Source: Solirubrobacter sp035555675 (GTDB lineage: Bacteria; Actinomycetota; Thermoleophilia; Solirubrobacterales; Solirubrobacteraceae). Taken from it: 14,745 nucleotides of DNA. This document shows positions 1-5,611 of this stretch, in pieces. Both the position numbers and the translations under genes were made by a program. The notes under the pieces are model-generated. The model was not told where the DNA came from and did no database searches. It saw only the letters and a list, made by a program, of their open reading frames with translations. Location: the NCBI GenBank assembly GCA_035555675.1, contig DATMGH010000142.1:1-14745 (forward strand), read 5' to 3'. The first letter of the stretch is position 1. The number at the start of each line of letters is the position of its first letter.

Positions 1-288
1 GCGCGTGCCCTCCTCGTCGACGTCGACGCGGGCGCGCTGGAGCACGCGGCCGAGCGCCTTCGCGCCCGGCCCGTGGATCAGCTCGTCGAGGTCGCCGCCG
101 GGCTCGAGCCACGCCGCCTGCGCGCTGAGGATGCCGGGCACGACCGGCACGTCGGGGATCCGCGCCAGCGCCTCGCGGGTCTCGCCGGTGGCGCCGTCGC
201 GGATGGTTCGCAGCGCCCGCGCCACACCGTACGGCGAGAGGACGGCGTCGCCCTCCAGCCGCTCCAGCAGCGCCAGCCCGAACGGCAT
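1..288 (-). CDS. Serpin-like protein, unusually compressed (partial, runs off window start)
   Basis: The first 96 residues are visible and the 3' end lies outside the window. Residues 17-41 read like serpin helix B and the following segment (LSPYGVARALRTIRDGATG, then ETREAL). Residues 54-64 (LSAQAAWLEPG) resemble the conserved 'ANalw.q.g' strand. Residues 88-95 (VDVDEEGT) match the serpin hinge that leads into the reactive-centre loop. Known serpins are about 350-400 residues long and place roughly 300 residues between helix B and the hinge; here about 50 separate them, so most of the usual core is missing. The ATG is 3 bases past the hppD stop codon, so translation is probably coupled to hppD. 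No signal peptide is seen. It may be a natural mini-serpin family or an internally deleted relic with an intact frame. Family assignment is fairly confident; inhibitory activity is uncertain. Confidence 0.6.
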   Translation of the reverse strand, partial: MPFGLALLERLEGDAVLSPYGVARALRTIRDGATGETREALARIPDVPVVPGILSAQAAWLEPGGDLDELIHGPGAKALGRVLQRARVDVDEEGTR

Positions 289-291
289 GCC

Positions 292-1410
292 TCAGAGGTT
301 TCCGCGCAGCGCCTGCTCGCGCTCGATCGCCTCGAACAGCGCCTTGAAGTTGCCGTCGCCGAAGCCGCGCGCGCCGTGGCGCTCGATGACCTCCAGGAAC
401 ACCGTCGGGCGGTCGCCGATCGGCTTGGTGAAGATCTGCAGCAGGTAGCCCTCGTCGTCGCGGTCGACCAGGATTCCGAGCCGCTTGAGGTCCGCGAAGT
501 CCTCGGCGATCTCGCCCACGCGCGCCGGCGCGTCCTCGTAGTAGGTGTCGGGCGTGTTGAGGAACTCGATGCCGCGCTCCTGCAGCTGCTCGACGGTCTT
601 GACGATGTCGCGCGTCGCGACCGCGATGTGCTGCGCGCCCGCGCCGCCGTAGTACTCGAGGTACTCGTCGATCTGGGACTTGCGCTTGCCTTCGGCCGGC
701 TCGTTGAGCGGGAACTTGACGCGGCCGTTGCCGTTGGTCACGACCTTCGACATCAGCGCCGAGTACTCGGTCGAGATGTCGTCGTCGGAGAAGTGGAGCA
801 TCTCCCGCATCCCGAAGACGTCCTCGTAGTACTTGACCCACTCGTCCATGTGGCCGAGCTCGACGTTGCCGACGATGTGGTCGATCGCCAGCAGGCCCGT
901 GTCGCCGGTGTCGACGTCGCGCTGGGCGTAGCCGGGCAGGAACGCGCCCTTGTACTGCGAGCGGTCGACGAACGTGTGCACCGTGTCGCCGTACGTGGCG
1001 ATGCTGGCGAGCCGGACGGTGCCGTGGTCGTCGGAGCGGTCGTGCGGCTCCTCGAGCCCGCGCGCACCGCGCGCGACCGCCTCGCGGTACGCGTGGTCGA
1101 CATCCGGCACGCCGAGCGCGATCACCTTCACGCCGTCGCCGTGGCGGGCGACGTGCACGCCGATCTCGTGGTCGGGCGTCAGCGCGCCGGTGAGGACGAT
1201 CCGGATGCGGCCCTGCTCGAGCACGTGCGACGCGCGGTCGCGCACGCCGGTCTCCAGCCCGGCGTAGGCGACTTCCTTGAACCCGAGGGCCTGGGTCCAG
1301 TAGGACGCGGCCTGCAGCGCGTTGCCGACATAGAACTCGACGTGGTCGATGCCGTGCAGCGGCATGAAGTCTTCGGTTTGGGCAGGGGCGACGATCGGCT
1401 GCGTGCTCAT
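292..1410 (-). CDS. hppD: 4-hydroxyphenylpyruvate dioxygenase
   Basis: The 372-residue product should convert 4-hydroxyphenylpyruvate to homogentisate in tyrosine catabolism, using non-haem Fe(II) and O2 in the cytoplasm. It has two tandem VOC-type halves (about 18-150 and 172-345), the full length of bacterial HPPDs. The expected metal triad is visible: H178 (IDHIVGNVE), H261 (AQHIAVATRDI) and E340 (VFLEVIER). Substrate-pocket segments ALMSKVV and FPLNEP and the C-terminal GARGFGDGNFKALFEAIE helix are also present. I chose the ATG at 1410 because a TTGTCC -35, 17-base spacer and GATCAT -10 end 7 bases before it, suggesting a leaderless mRNA; an in-frame ATG at 1419 would add three residues. 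It is divergent from an Lrp/AsnC regulator and followed closely by a serpin-like gene. No homogentisate dioxygenase gene is in the window. Confidence 0.96.
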   Translation of the reverse strand: MSTQPIVAPAQTEDFMPLHGIDHVEFYVGNALQAASYWTQALGFKEVAYAGLETGVRDRASHVLEQGRIRIVLTGALTPDHEIGVHVARHGDGVKVIALGVPDVDHAYREAVARGARGLEEPHDRSDDHGTVRLASIATYGDTVHTFVDRSQYKGAFLPGYAQRDVDTGDTGLLAIDHIVGNVELGHMDEWVKYYEDVFGMREMLHFSDDDISTEYSALMSKVVTNGNGRVKFPLNEPAEGKRKSQIDEYLEYYGGAGAQHIAVATRDIVKTVEQLQERGIEFLNTPDTYYEDAPARVGEIAEDFADLKRLGILVDRDDEGYLLQIFTKPIGDRPTVFLEVIERHGARGFGDGNFKALFEAIEREQALRGNL

Positions 1411-1417
1411 GCACTTC

Positions 1418-1446
1418 ATGATCCGCCGATGGGGCCGGGCGGACAA
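1418..1446 (-). promoter_or_regulatory. Predicted hppD promoter (leaderless)
   Basis: Reading the minus strand, TTGTCC (1446-1441) matches TTGACA at four of six bases. A 17-base spacer separates it from GATCAT (1423-1418), which matches TATAAT at four of six. Transcription would start at or next to the hppD ATG at 1410. Inferred from sequence only. Confidence 0.4.
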
Positions 1447-1461
1447 TCCCGATCCGTTGTC
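1442..1461. promoter_or_regulatory. Inverted repeat GACAA-N10-TTGTC, candidate operator for the Lrp/AsnC regulator
   Basis: Perfect 5-base arms (1442-1446 and 1457-1461) are separated by 10 bases in the spacer between hppD and the divergent regulator. The left arm overlaps the predicted hppD -35 box, so a bound regulator could block or replace polymerase contacts. The right arm lies 13 bases before the regulator's own -10 candidate, compatible with autoregulation. Dyads of this size are usual for dimeric Lrp/AsnC proteins; binding itself is inferred. Confidence 0.4.
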
Positions 1462-1473
1462 TTGCGGGCGCGT

Positions 1474-1479
1474 TATGGT
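1474..1479 (+). promoter_or_regulatory. Candidate -10 box (TATGGT) for the Lrp/AsnC gene
   Basis: TATGGT fits the TANNNT pattern and ends 6 bases before the ATG at 1486, which would place transcription initiation at the start codon. No Shine-Dalgarno sequence is present between them. No good -35 is visible at 16-18 bases upstream. Confidence 0.35.
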
Positions 1480-1485
1480 GCCCTG

Positions 1486-1926
1486 ATGGACGACATCGAC
1501 CGGCAGATCGTTGCGCTGCTCCGTCAGGACGCGCGGCGCTCGTTTCAGAGCATCGGCCTGCGGGTCTCGCTGTCCGCTCCGGCGGTCAAACGGCGCGTCG
1601 ACCGGCTGGAGGCCGACGGCGTGATCCGGGGGTACACGGCGCGCGTGGACCCGAGCCGCTTCGGCTGGACGACGCACGCGCTGGTCGCGCTCTACACCGA
1701 GGGGCGCATGGCGGCGTCGGAGGTGCGCGACGCGGTCGAGCGCCATCCGGAGGTCGAGGCGGCCTACACCGTCGCGGGCGAGGCGAGCGCGGTCGTGCAC
1801 GTGCGCGCCCGTGACACCGCGCACCTGGAGGAGACGCTCGAGCGCATCCGCGACCAGGCGGGCGTCACGCGTACACAGACGCAGATCGTGCTTTCGACGC
1901 TCTTCGAACGCCCCTTTGAGGAATAG
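1486..1926 (+). CDS. Lrp/AsnC family transcriptional regulator
   Basis: The 146-residue protein has the usual length and order of the family. An N-terminal winged helix-turn-helix occupies about residues 1-55 (MDDIDRQIVALLRQDARRSF, then a recognition-helix region near LSAPAVKRRVDRLEADGVI). A RAM/AsnC ligand-binding domain follows at about 63-140, including VEAAYTVAGEASAVVHV. Family members bind DNA as dimers or higher assemblies and respond to amino acids or related metabolites. Because it is divergent from hppD, its likely target is tyrosine or phenylpyruvate catabolism, with HPP or an aromatic amino acid as a plausible effector (inference). The ATG at 1486 fits the family N-terminus; the open frame extends far upstream only because it lies opposite hppD. 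No ribosome-binding site is seen, so a leaderless transcript is likely. Confidence 0.92.
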   Translation: MDDIDRQIVALLRQDARRSFQSIGLRVSLSAPAVKRRVDRLEADGVIRGYTARVDPSRFGWTTHALVALYTEGRMAASEVRDAVERHPEVEAAYTVAGEASAVVHVRARDTAHLEETLERIRDQAGVTRTQTQIVLSTLFERPFEE

Positions 1927-1998
1927 CTACAAATATGAGAGCGAGATCGTTGGGTTAGGGGGAAGAACGGGCTGGACGTTGTGGTTAGCCTCCAGCAC

Positions 1999-2934
1999 AT
2001 GACCGCTCTCGAGCGCCGCGTAAACATGACCGCCGTTTTTCTGCCCTTCGTCGTGGTCGCCGCGATGATCCCGTTTCTTTGGGGCAACCTGATCGGCTGG
2101 TCGGACATCGTCGTCTTCGTGGTGATGTACACGATCAGCGGATTCGGCGTGACCGTCGGGTTCCACCGGATGCTCACGCACCGGGCCTTCCAGACGTACG
2201 AGTGGAACCGCTACCTGTTCGCGTTCTTCGGGATGCTGTCCGTGCAGGGGCCGGTGATCGACTGGGTCGCCGACCACCGCAAGCACCACGCCCACACCGA
2301 CGTCGAGGGCGATCCCCATTCGCCGCACGTCGGCCACGGCGACGGCGTGCTCGGCGCGCTGCAGGGCCTCTGGCACGCGCACGTCGGCTGGCTGTGGCGC
2401 ACGCACGGCGAGGCCTCGGCCCGCAAGTACGCCAAGGACCTGGTCGAGGATCCCAAGATGCGCCGCCTGAACCGACGCTTCCCGTGGATCGTGCTGCTCA
2501 CGCTGGCGATCCCGGCGCTGCTCGGCGGGCTGCTGAGCTGGAGCTTGTGGGGCGCGTTCACCGGCCTGCTGTGGGGCGGCTTCGCGCGGATCTTCTTCCA
2601 GCACCACGTGACCTGGTCGGTCAACTCGGTCTGCCACTTCTTCGGCAAGCGCCGGTTCGACGTCGAGGACCACTCGACCAACGTCTTCTGGCTGGCGATC
2701 CCGTCCTTCGGCGAGAGCTGGCACCACAACCACCACGCGTTCCCGCGCTCGGCCGAGCACGGGCTCAAGCGCTGGGAGCTCGACCCGTCGCGCGCGCTGA
2801 TCAGCCTGATGGAGCGCGTCGGCCTGATCTGGGACGTCGTCCGCATCACGCCTGAGCGCCAGGCGCAGAAGCTCGCCGGGGCGGTCAAGCCGGCCGCGGC
2901 TGCGCCGGAGCCCGAGAAGATCTCGGTCGGCTAG
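1999..2934 (+). CDS. Acyl-CoA / fatty acid desaturase (delta-9 type)
   Basis: This 311-residue membrane di-iron enzyme would introduce a cis double bond into a saturated acyl chain and so tune membrane fluidity. All three histidine boxes of the family are intact: H56-x4-H61 (GFHRMLTH), H93-R-K-H96-H97 (ADHRKHHAHTD) and H242-x-x-H245-H246 (ESWHHNHHAFP). An additional QHHVTWSVNSVCHFFG segment (201-215) is typical of acyl-CoA desaturases. Hydrophobic segments lie at about 12-29, 36-54, 72-88, 163-181 and 184-200. The C-terminal 25 residues are Ala/Pro/Glu-rich. Start choice is uncertain: GTG at 1981, ATG at 1999 and ATG at 2026 are in frame and none has a good ribosome-binding site; I prefer 1999. 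The redox partner is not encoded here. The stop directly abuts that of the convergent oxidoreductase gene. Confidence 0.92.
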   Translation: MTALERRVNMTAVFLPFVVVAAMIPFLWGNLIGWSDIVVFVVMYTISGFGVTVGFHRMLTHRAFQTYEWNRYLFAFFGMLSVQGPVIDWVADHRKHHAHTDVEGDPHSPHVGHGDGVLGALQGLWHAHVGWLWRTHGEASARKYAKDLVEDPKMRRLNRRFPWIVLLTLAIPALLGGLLSWSLWGAFTGLLWGGFARIFFQHHVTWSVNSVCHFFGKRRFDVEDHSTNVFWLAIPSFGESWHHNHHAFPRSAEHGLKRWELDPSRALISLMERVGLIWDVVRITPERQAQKLAGAVKPAAAAPEPEKISVG

Positions 2935-3765
2935 CTAGCGCGGCAGCAGCTCGCCGAGCACCCGGACGCTCCGTTCGGTGATGGGCGAGGCGACGACGAT
3001 CACTTCGTCGGCGCCCGCCTCGCCCAGCTCGCGGACGTGCTCGGCGAACCGTGCCTGCGGCACCGCGGGCACGGTCGGGACGCGCTCGACCGGCTGCCCG
3101 TCGAGCTGGACGAGCATGCAGGCGCTGCGGGTCACGCCGCTGATCCCGAGCCGGGTGTGCAGCGCCGCGAAGCCCTCGGGCGTGTTCCCGTAGTCGTCCC
3201 ACCAGGTGTTCCACGCCTGGACGTGGGGGAGGGCGATGCCGAGCATGCGCGGCCCGTTGGAGCCGATCATCAGCGGCGTCGCGCGGGCCGGGGGCGGCAG
3301 CAGCAGCGCGTCGTCGGTGGTGAAGAACGCGCCGTCGTACGTGACCCGCTCGCCCGCGAGCAGGCCGCGGATGATCGTGAACGCCTCCTCGAAGCGGGAG
3401 ACGCGGCGGTCGTACGGGATGCCGAACGCGTCGAACTCGCGCCGGTTCCAGCCCGCGCCGAGCCCCAGGACGAAGCGGCCGCCGCTGACCTCGTCGATCG
3501 TCGCGGCCATCTTCGCCAGCACGGCGGGCGGGTGGAAGCCGGCGCAGGCGACCAGCGGGCCGAGCCGTACGCGCGACGTCGACGCCGCGAGCGCGCTCAG
3601 CAGCGTCCACGCTTCCCACGGGCCGCGGTCCGGGTTGTCGTAGAGCAGGTGGTCGCCGAGCCAGATCGACTCGAAGCCGACTTCCTCGGCCGCGCGGGCC
3701 AGCGCGAGATATTCGGGCCAGCGCACCTCGCGCTCGACCTCGGGGAGCTGAATGCCGATCTTCAT
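2935..3765 (-). CDS. LLM class (luciferase-like) oxidoreductase, probably F420-dependent
   Basis: The 276-residue protein is a luciferase-like TIM-barrel enzyme. Features typical of the actinobacterial F420-dependent branch are the start MKIGIQLPE, FESIWLGDHLLYD (31-43), LGPLVACAGFHPPAVLAKM (68-86), the segment SGGRFVLGLGAGWNRREFDAFG (94-115), and PLMIGSNGPRMLGIALPHVQAWNTW near 164-188. The substrate cannot be read from sequence, and FMN use cannot be excluded. Its ATG overlaps the stop of the ABC permease gene in an ATGA arrangement, so it is the third gene of an exporter operon. That suggests either co-regulated detoxification or modification of the exported compound, or simply operon hitch-hiking. 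The start is fixed by this overlap and by the family N-terminus. Confidence 0.88.
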   Translation of the reverse strand: MKIGIQLPEVEREVRWPEYLALARAAEEVGFESIWLGDHLLYDNPDRGPWEAWTLLSALAASTSRVRLGPLVACAGFHPPAVLAKMAATIDEVSGGRFVLGLGAGWNRREFDAFGIPYDRRVSRFEEAFTIIRGLLAGERVTYDGAFFTTDDALLLPPPARATPLMIGSNGPRMLGIALPHVQAWNTWWDDYGNTPEGFAALHTRLGISGVTRSACMLVQLDGQPVERVPTVPAVPQARFAEHVRELGEAGADEVIVVASPITERSVRVLGELLPR

Positions 3766-4499
3766 GGTGTGCGGCGGCGGAGCGTAGCGGCCCCGAGCGC
3801 CAGCGACGCCAGCGTGAACGCGAGCACCGCGGCGAGGTCGACCGCGACGTGCCCGTTCAGCGGCGCGGGGTCGGTCGCGCGCGCGAGCGCGTCGTACGCG
3901 TAGGTCAGCGGGAGCAGCCAGGAGAGGGCTTCGAGCAGCGGCGCCATCGCGGAGCGGTCGATGAACAGCCCGCACAGCAGCAGCTGCGGGAAGACGAGCG
4001 CGGGCATGAACTGGACGGCCTGGAACTCCGTGCGCGCGAACGCGCTCACGAACAGCCCGAGGCCCATGCCGAGCAGCGCGTTGGCGATCGCGAGGATCCC
4101 GACCAGCCACGCCCCGTGCGGCGCGTCGAGGCCGAGCGCGGCGAACCCGGTCAGGCAGACCGCGAGCGCCTGGACGGCGGCCAGCGCGCCGAACGCGAGC
4201 GCGTAGCCGCCGAGCAGGTCGAGCTTGGCCAGCGGCAGCGTCATCAGCCGTTCGAGCGTTCCGGTCGTGCGCTCGCGCAGCATCGTGATCGAGGTGACCA
4301 GGAACATGACGATGAACGGGAACAGCCCGCACAGGGGCGCGCCGAGCTGCTGGAACACCGCTGCGCGGCCGTCGAAGACGTAGCGGAGCAGGACGAGCAG
4401 CAGGCACGGCACGACGAGCATCAGCGCGAGCGTGCGGGGGTCGCGGCGGATCTGGGTGAGCACGCGCTGGGCGGTGGCGAGCGTGACGCGGGCGCTCAA
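3762..4499 (-). CDS. ABC-2 type transporter permease
   Basis: The 245-residue protein is the membrane subunit of an ABC exporter, paired with the ATPase encoded just upstream. About six hydrophobic segments are visible: 22-41, 56-72, 97-120, 131-153, 166-181 and 218-240. The cytoplasmic motif RERTTGTLERLMTLPL (75-90) is characteristic of DrrB/NodJ-type ABC-2 permeases, as is the late hydrophobic stretch around ALSWLLPLTYAYDAL (191-205). The start is taken as TTG at 4499 because it overlaps the ATPase stop in a TTGA arrangement and no ATG fits near the expected N-terminus. The gene's stop overlaps the next start (ATGA). The substrate is unknown; lipids, drugs or antibiotics are usual for the class. 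Confidence 0.9.
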   Translation of the reverse strand: MSARVTLATAQRVLTQIRRDPRTLALMLVVPCLLLVLLRYVFDGRAAVFQQLGAPLCGLFPFIVMFLVTSITMLRERTTGTLERLMTLPLAKLDLLGGYALAFGALAAVQALAVCLTGFAALGLDAPHGAWLVGILAIANALLGMGLGLFVSAFARTEFQAVQFMPALVFPQLLLCGLFIDRSAMAPLLEALSWLLPLTYAYDALARATDPAPLNGHVAVDLAAVLAFTLASLALGAATLRRRTP

Positions 4500-5326
4500 G
4501 CCGCGCCGCCTTCGGTACCTGTGTCGTCTTGCTCGGTCGCGTCGCTTCGTCCGGCCGCGCCGCCTTGGCCGGCTGCGTCGCCCCGCTCGGCCGCGCCGCT
4601 GCGCGCGCCGCCGCCGCGCGCGTCCGCCTCGATCAGCGCCAGGAAGGCGTGGCCGAGGTCCTGCTCGCCCGTGCGCGCCCGCAGCGCGTCCGGCGTCAGC
4701 TGCGCCAGCAGCGCGCCGTCGCGCATCAGCAGCAGCTCGTCGCACTCGCCCGCCTCGTCCATCACGTGGCTGGACACCAGCAGCGTCGTCCCGCCCGCGG
4801 CCAGCGCGTGGAACGTCGCCCACAGCTCCGCCCGCAGCACCGGGTCCAGCCCGACCGTCGGCTCGTCGAGCACGAGCACGGACGGCGCGCCGAGCAGCGC
4901 CGTCGCCAGGGACACCCGCGCCCGCTGGCCGCCGGACAGCGCGCCGACCACGTCGCCCTCGCGTCCGGAGAGCCCGACGGTCGCGATCGCGTCCGTCACG
5001 GCCTCCGAGCCCACGCCCGCGATCCGCGCGAAGTAGCGCAGGTTCTCCGCGACGCTGAGGTCACCGTAGACCGACGGTGCTTGAGTGACGTACCCGATGC
5101 GCGAGCGCAGCGGGCGCGAACCGGCCGGCTCGCCGAGCACGGTCACGCGCCCGCCGGCCACGACCTGAACGCCCACGATCGCCCGCATCAGCGTGCTCTT
5201 CCCGCACCCGCTCGGCCCGAGCAGGCCGGTCACCGCGCCGGCGCGCACGCGGACCGACAGGCCATCGATCACCATCCGCCCGCCGCGCACGATCCGCAGC
5301 TGCGAGATGTCGATCGCGGCGCTCAC
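4496..5326 (-). CDS. ABC transporter ATP-binding protein
   Basis: The 276-residue ATPase powers the adjacent ABC-2 permease. Intact motifs are Walker A GPSGCGKST (37-45), Q-loop Q82, signature LSGGQ (130-134), Walker B LVLDEP (151-156) with catalytic E155, D-loop GLDP (159-162) and switch H187 (SSHVMDEA). The nucleotide-binding core ends near 232. Residues 236-276 form a Gly/Ala/Asp-rich low-complexity tail with two degenerate 12-residue repeats, which is unusual for this family. The GTG at 5326 is forced as the start because an in-frame TAG lies two codons upstream. No clear ribosome-binding site is seen. It is the first gene of a three-gene operon with 4-base overlaps; the promoter must lie within the repeat island upstream but is not identifiable with confidence. 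Confidence 0.93.
   Translation of the reverse strand: MSAAIDISQLRIVRGGRMVIDGLSVRVRAGAVTGLLGPSGCGKSTLMRAIVGVQVVAGGRVTVLGEPAGSRPLRSRIGYVTQAPSVYGDLSVAENLRYFARIAGVGSEAVTDAIATVGLSGREGDVVGALSGGQRARVSLATALLGAPSVLVLDEPTVGLDPVLRAELWATFHALAAGGTTLLVSSHVMDEAGECDELLLMRDGALLAQLTPDALRARTGEQDLGHAFLALIEADARGGGARSGAAERGDAAGQGGAAGRSDATEQDDTGTEGGAA
4526..4597 (-). repeat. Two degenerate 36-base tandem units in the ABC ATPase tail
   Basis: These encode residues 244-255 (GAAERGDAAGQG) and 256-267 (GAAGRSDATEQD). The first ten bases of the two units are identical (GGCGCGGCCG) and the next stretch is similar. The coding frame is kept, so this looks like an in-frame minisatellite expansion outside the ATPase core. 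Confidence 0.5.
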
Positions 5327-5330
5327 GGCC

Positions 5331-5353
5331 TAAAGAGTGCCGTGCCAGGCCCC
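5331..5353 (+). repeat. Palindromic repeat element, copy A (degenerate)
   Basis: TAAAG is followed by GTGCCAGGCCCC after a 6-base insertion that duplicates part of the motif. GTGCCAGGCCCC (5342-5353) is identical to bases 5588-5599 of copy C. The right palindrome arm is not preserved. It lies 4 bases upstream of the ABC ATPase GTG (minus strand) and 12 bases upstream of a small plus-strand ORF. Confidence 0.5.
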
Positions 5354-5365
5354 GATACCGCTTTC

Positions 5366-5509
5366 ATGGCCGCTCCTCCGCCTCCACCCCCGCCGCCGGT
5401 GCTCCCGGGCGGCCGCCGCGTACCGACGCTCGACTGGGGCCCCCGCTACTGGGACGGCACCGCCCGCGAGAGCGTCCCGCCGCCTGACAAGCCCCTTCAC
5501 GCCACCTAA
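5366..5509 (+). CDS. Possible small proline-rich protein (47 residues), unrecognised
   Basis: The frame starts MAAPPPPPPPPVLPGG (1-16), continues with an aromatic/charged part containing PTLDWGPRYWDGTARE (20-35), and ends in PPPDKPLHAT. The TAA stop lies inside palindrome copy B. Third codon positions are mostly G or C, as expected for a real gene here, but no Shine-Dalgarno sequence precedes the ATG. The GATACC at 5355-5360 could be a weak -10 for a leaderless message. I recognise no family, no membrane segment and no signal peptide. It sits alone on the plus strand between two minus-strand operons, bracketed by related repeat copies. It could be a genuine small protein, cargo of a repeat cassette, or a chance frame in GC-rich DNA. 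Confidence 0.35.
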   Translation: MAAPPPPPPPPVLPGGRRVPTLDWGPRYWDGTARESVPPPDKPLHAT

Positions 5510-5530
5510 AGGGGCCAGGCCCCTTTAGGT
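5504..5530. repeat. Perfect 27-base palindrome, repeat copy B
   Basis: Left arm ACCTAAAGGGGCC (5504-5516), one central A, and an exact reverse-complement right arm (5518-5530). It shares 17 bases (5514-5530) with copy C (5590-5606). As RNA it would fold into a very stable hairpin. It may act as a transcription terminator or RNA-end protector downstream of the EamA gene, although no U-run follows, and it overlaps the stop codon of the small ORF. Confidence 0.85.
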
Positions 5531-5552
5531 TGGTTCGGCTACGGGAGCGGGC

Positions 5553-5567
5553 CCGCGCTGGGCGCGG
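5553..5567. repeat. GC hairpin between repeat copies B and C
   Basis: CCGCGC (5553-5558), loop TGG, and GCGCGG (5562-5567) form a perfect 6-base-pair stem. It is unrelated in sequence to the flanking palindromes. No T-run follows on either strand, so classical intrinsic termination is not supported. Confidence 0.45.
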
Positions 5568-5582
5568 TAGGTAAAAGGCATA

Positions 5583-5606
5583 TAAAGGTGCCAGGCCCCT
5601 TTAGGT
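5583..5606. repeat. Palindromic repeat element, copy C
   Basis: TAAAGGTGCC (5583-5592), central A, then GGCCCCTTTA (5594-5603) form a 21-base palindrome with one mismatched pair (5589/5597). The 3' flank GGT continues the match to copy B. It ends 6 bases from the EamA stop codon, so on the minus strand it is the first structure an EamA transcript would contain after its stop. Confidence 0.75.
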
Positions 5607-5611
5607 GGGGT

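Noticed and set aside
1420..1824. Minus-strand extension of the hppD frame over the Lrp/AsnC gene
   Set aside because: It is antisense to a well-supported gene and HPPD family proteins start near the chosen ATG.
73..1926. Long plus-strand open frame that extends the Lrp/AsnC gene upstream by about 470 codons
   Set aside because: It runs antisense through hppD with an Arg/Val/Asp-rich composition typical of GC-rich shadow frames; the family N-terminus begins at 1486.
2930..2939. GCTAGCTAGC as a transcription terminator
   Set aside because: A 10-base fully self-complementary sequence has no loop and is too short; no T-run follows.
3849..5509. Long plus-strand frames opposite the ABC permease and ATPase
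   Set aside because: Composition is dominated by Arg, Gln, Ala and Pro with no recognisable domain, while the minus strand encodes complete ABC motifs.
5581..5586. TATAAA on the plus strand as a promoter
   Set aside because: There is no plus-strand gene downstream until 6904; it lies at the edge of repeat copy C next to the EamA stop.
5331..5606. Possible CRISPR-like array in the repeat island
   Set aside because: Only three copies, unequal spacing (170 and 76 bases between shared cores), imperfect repeat identity and no cas genes.
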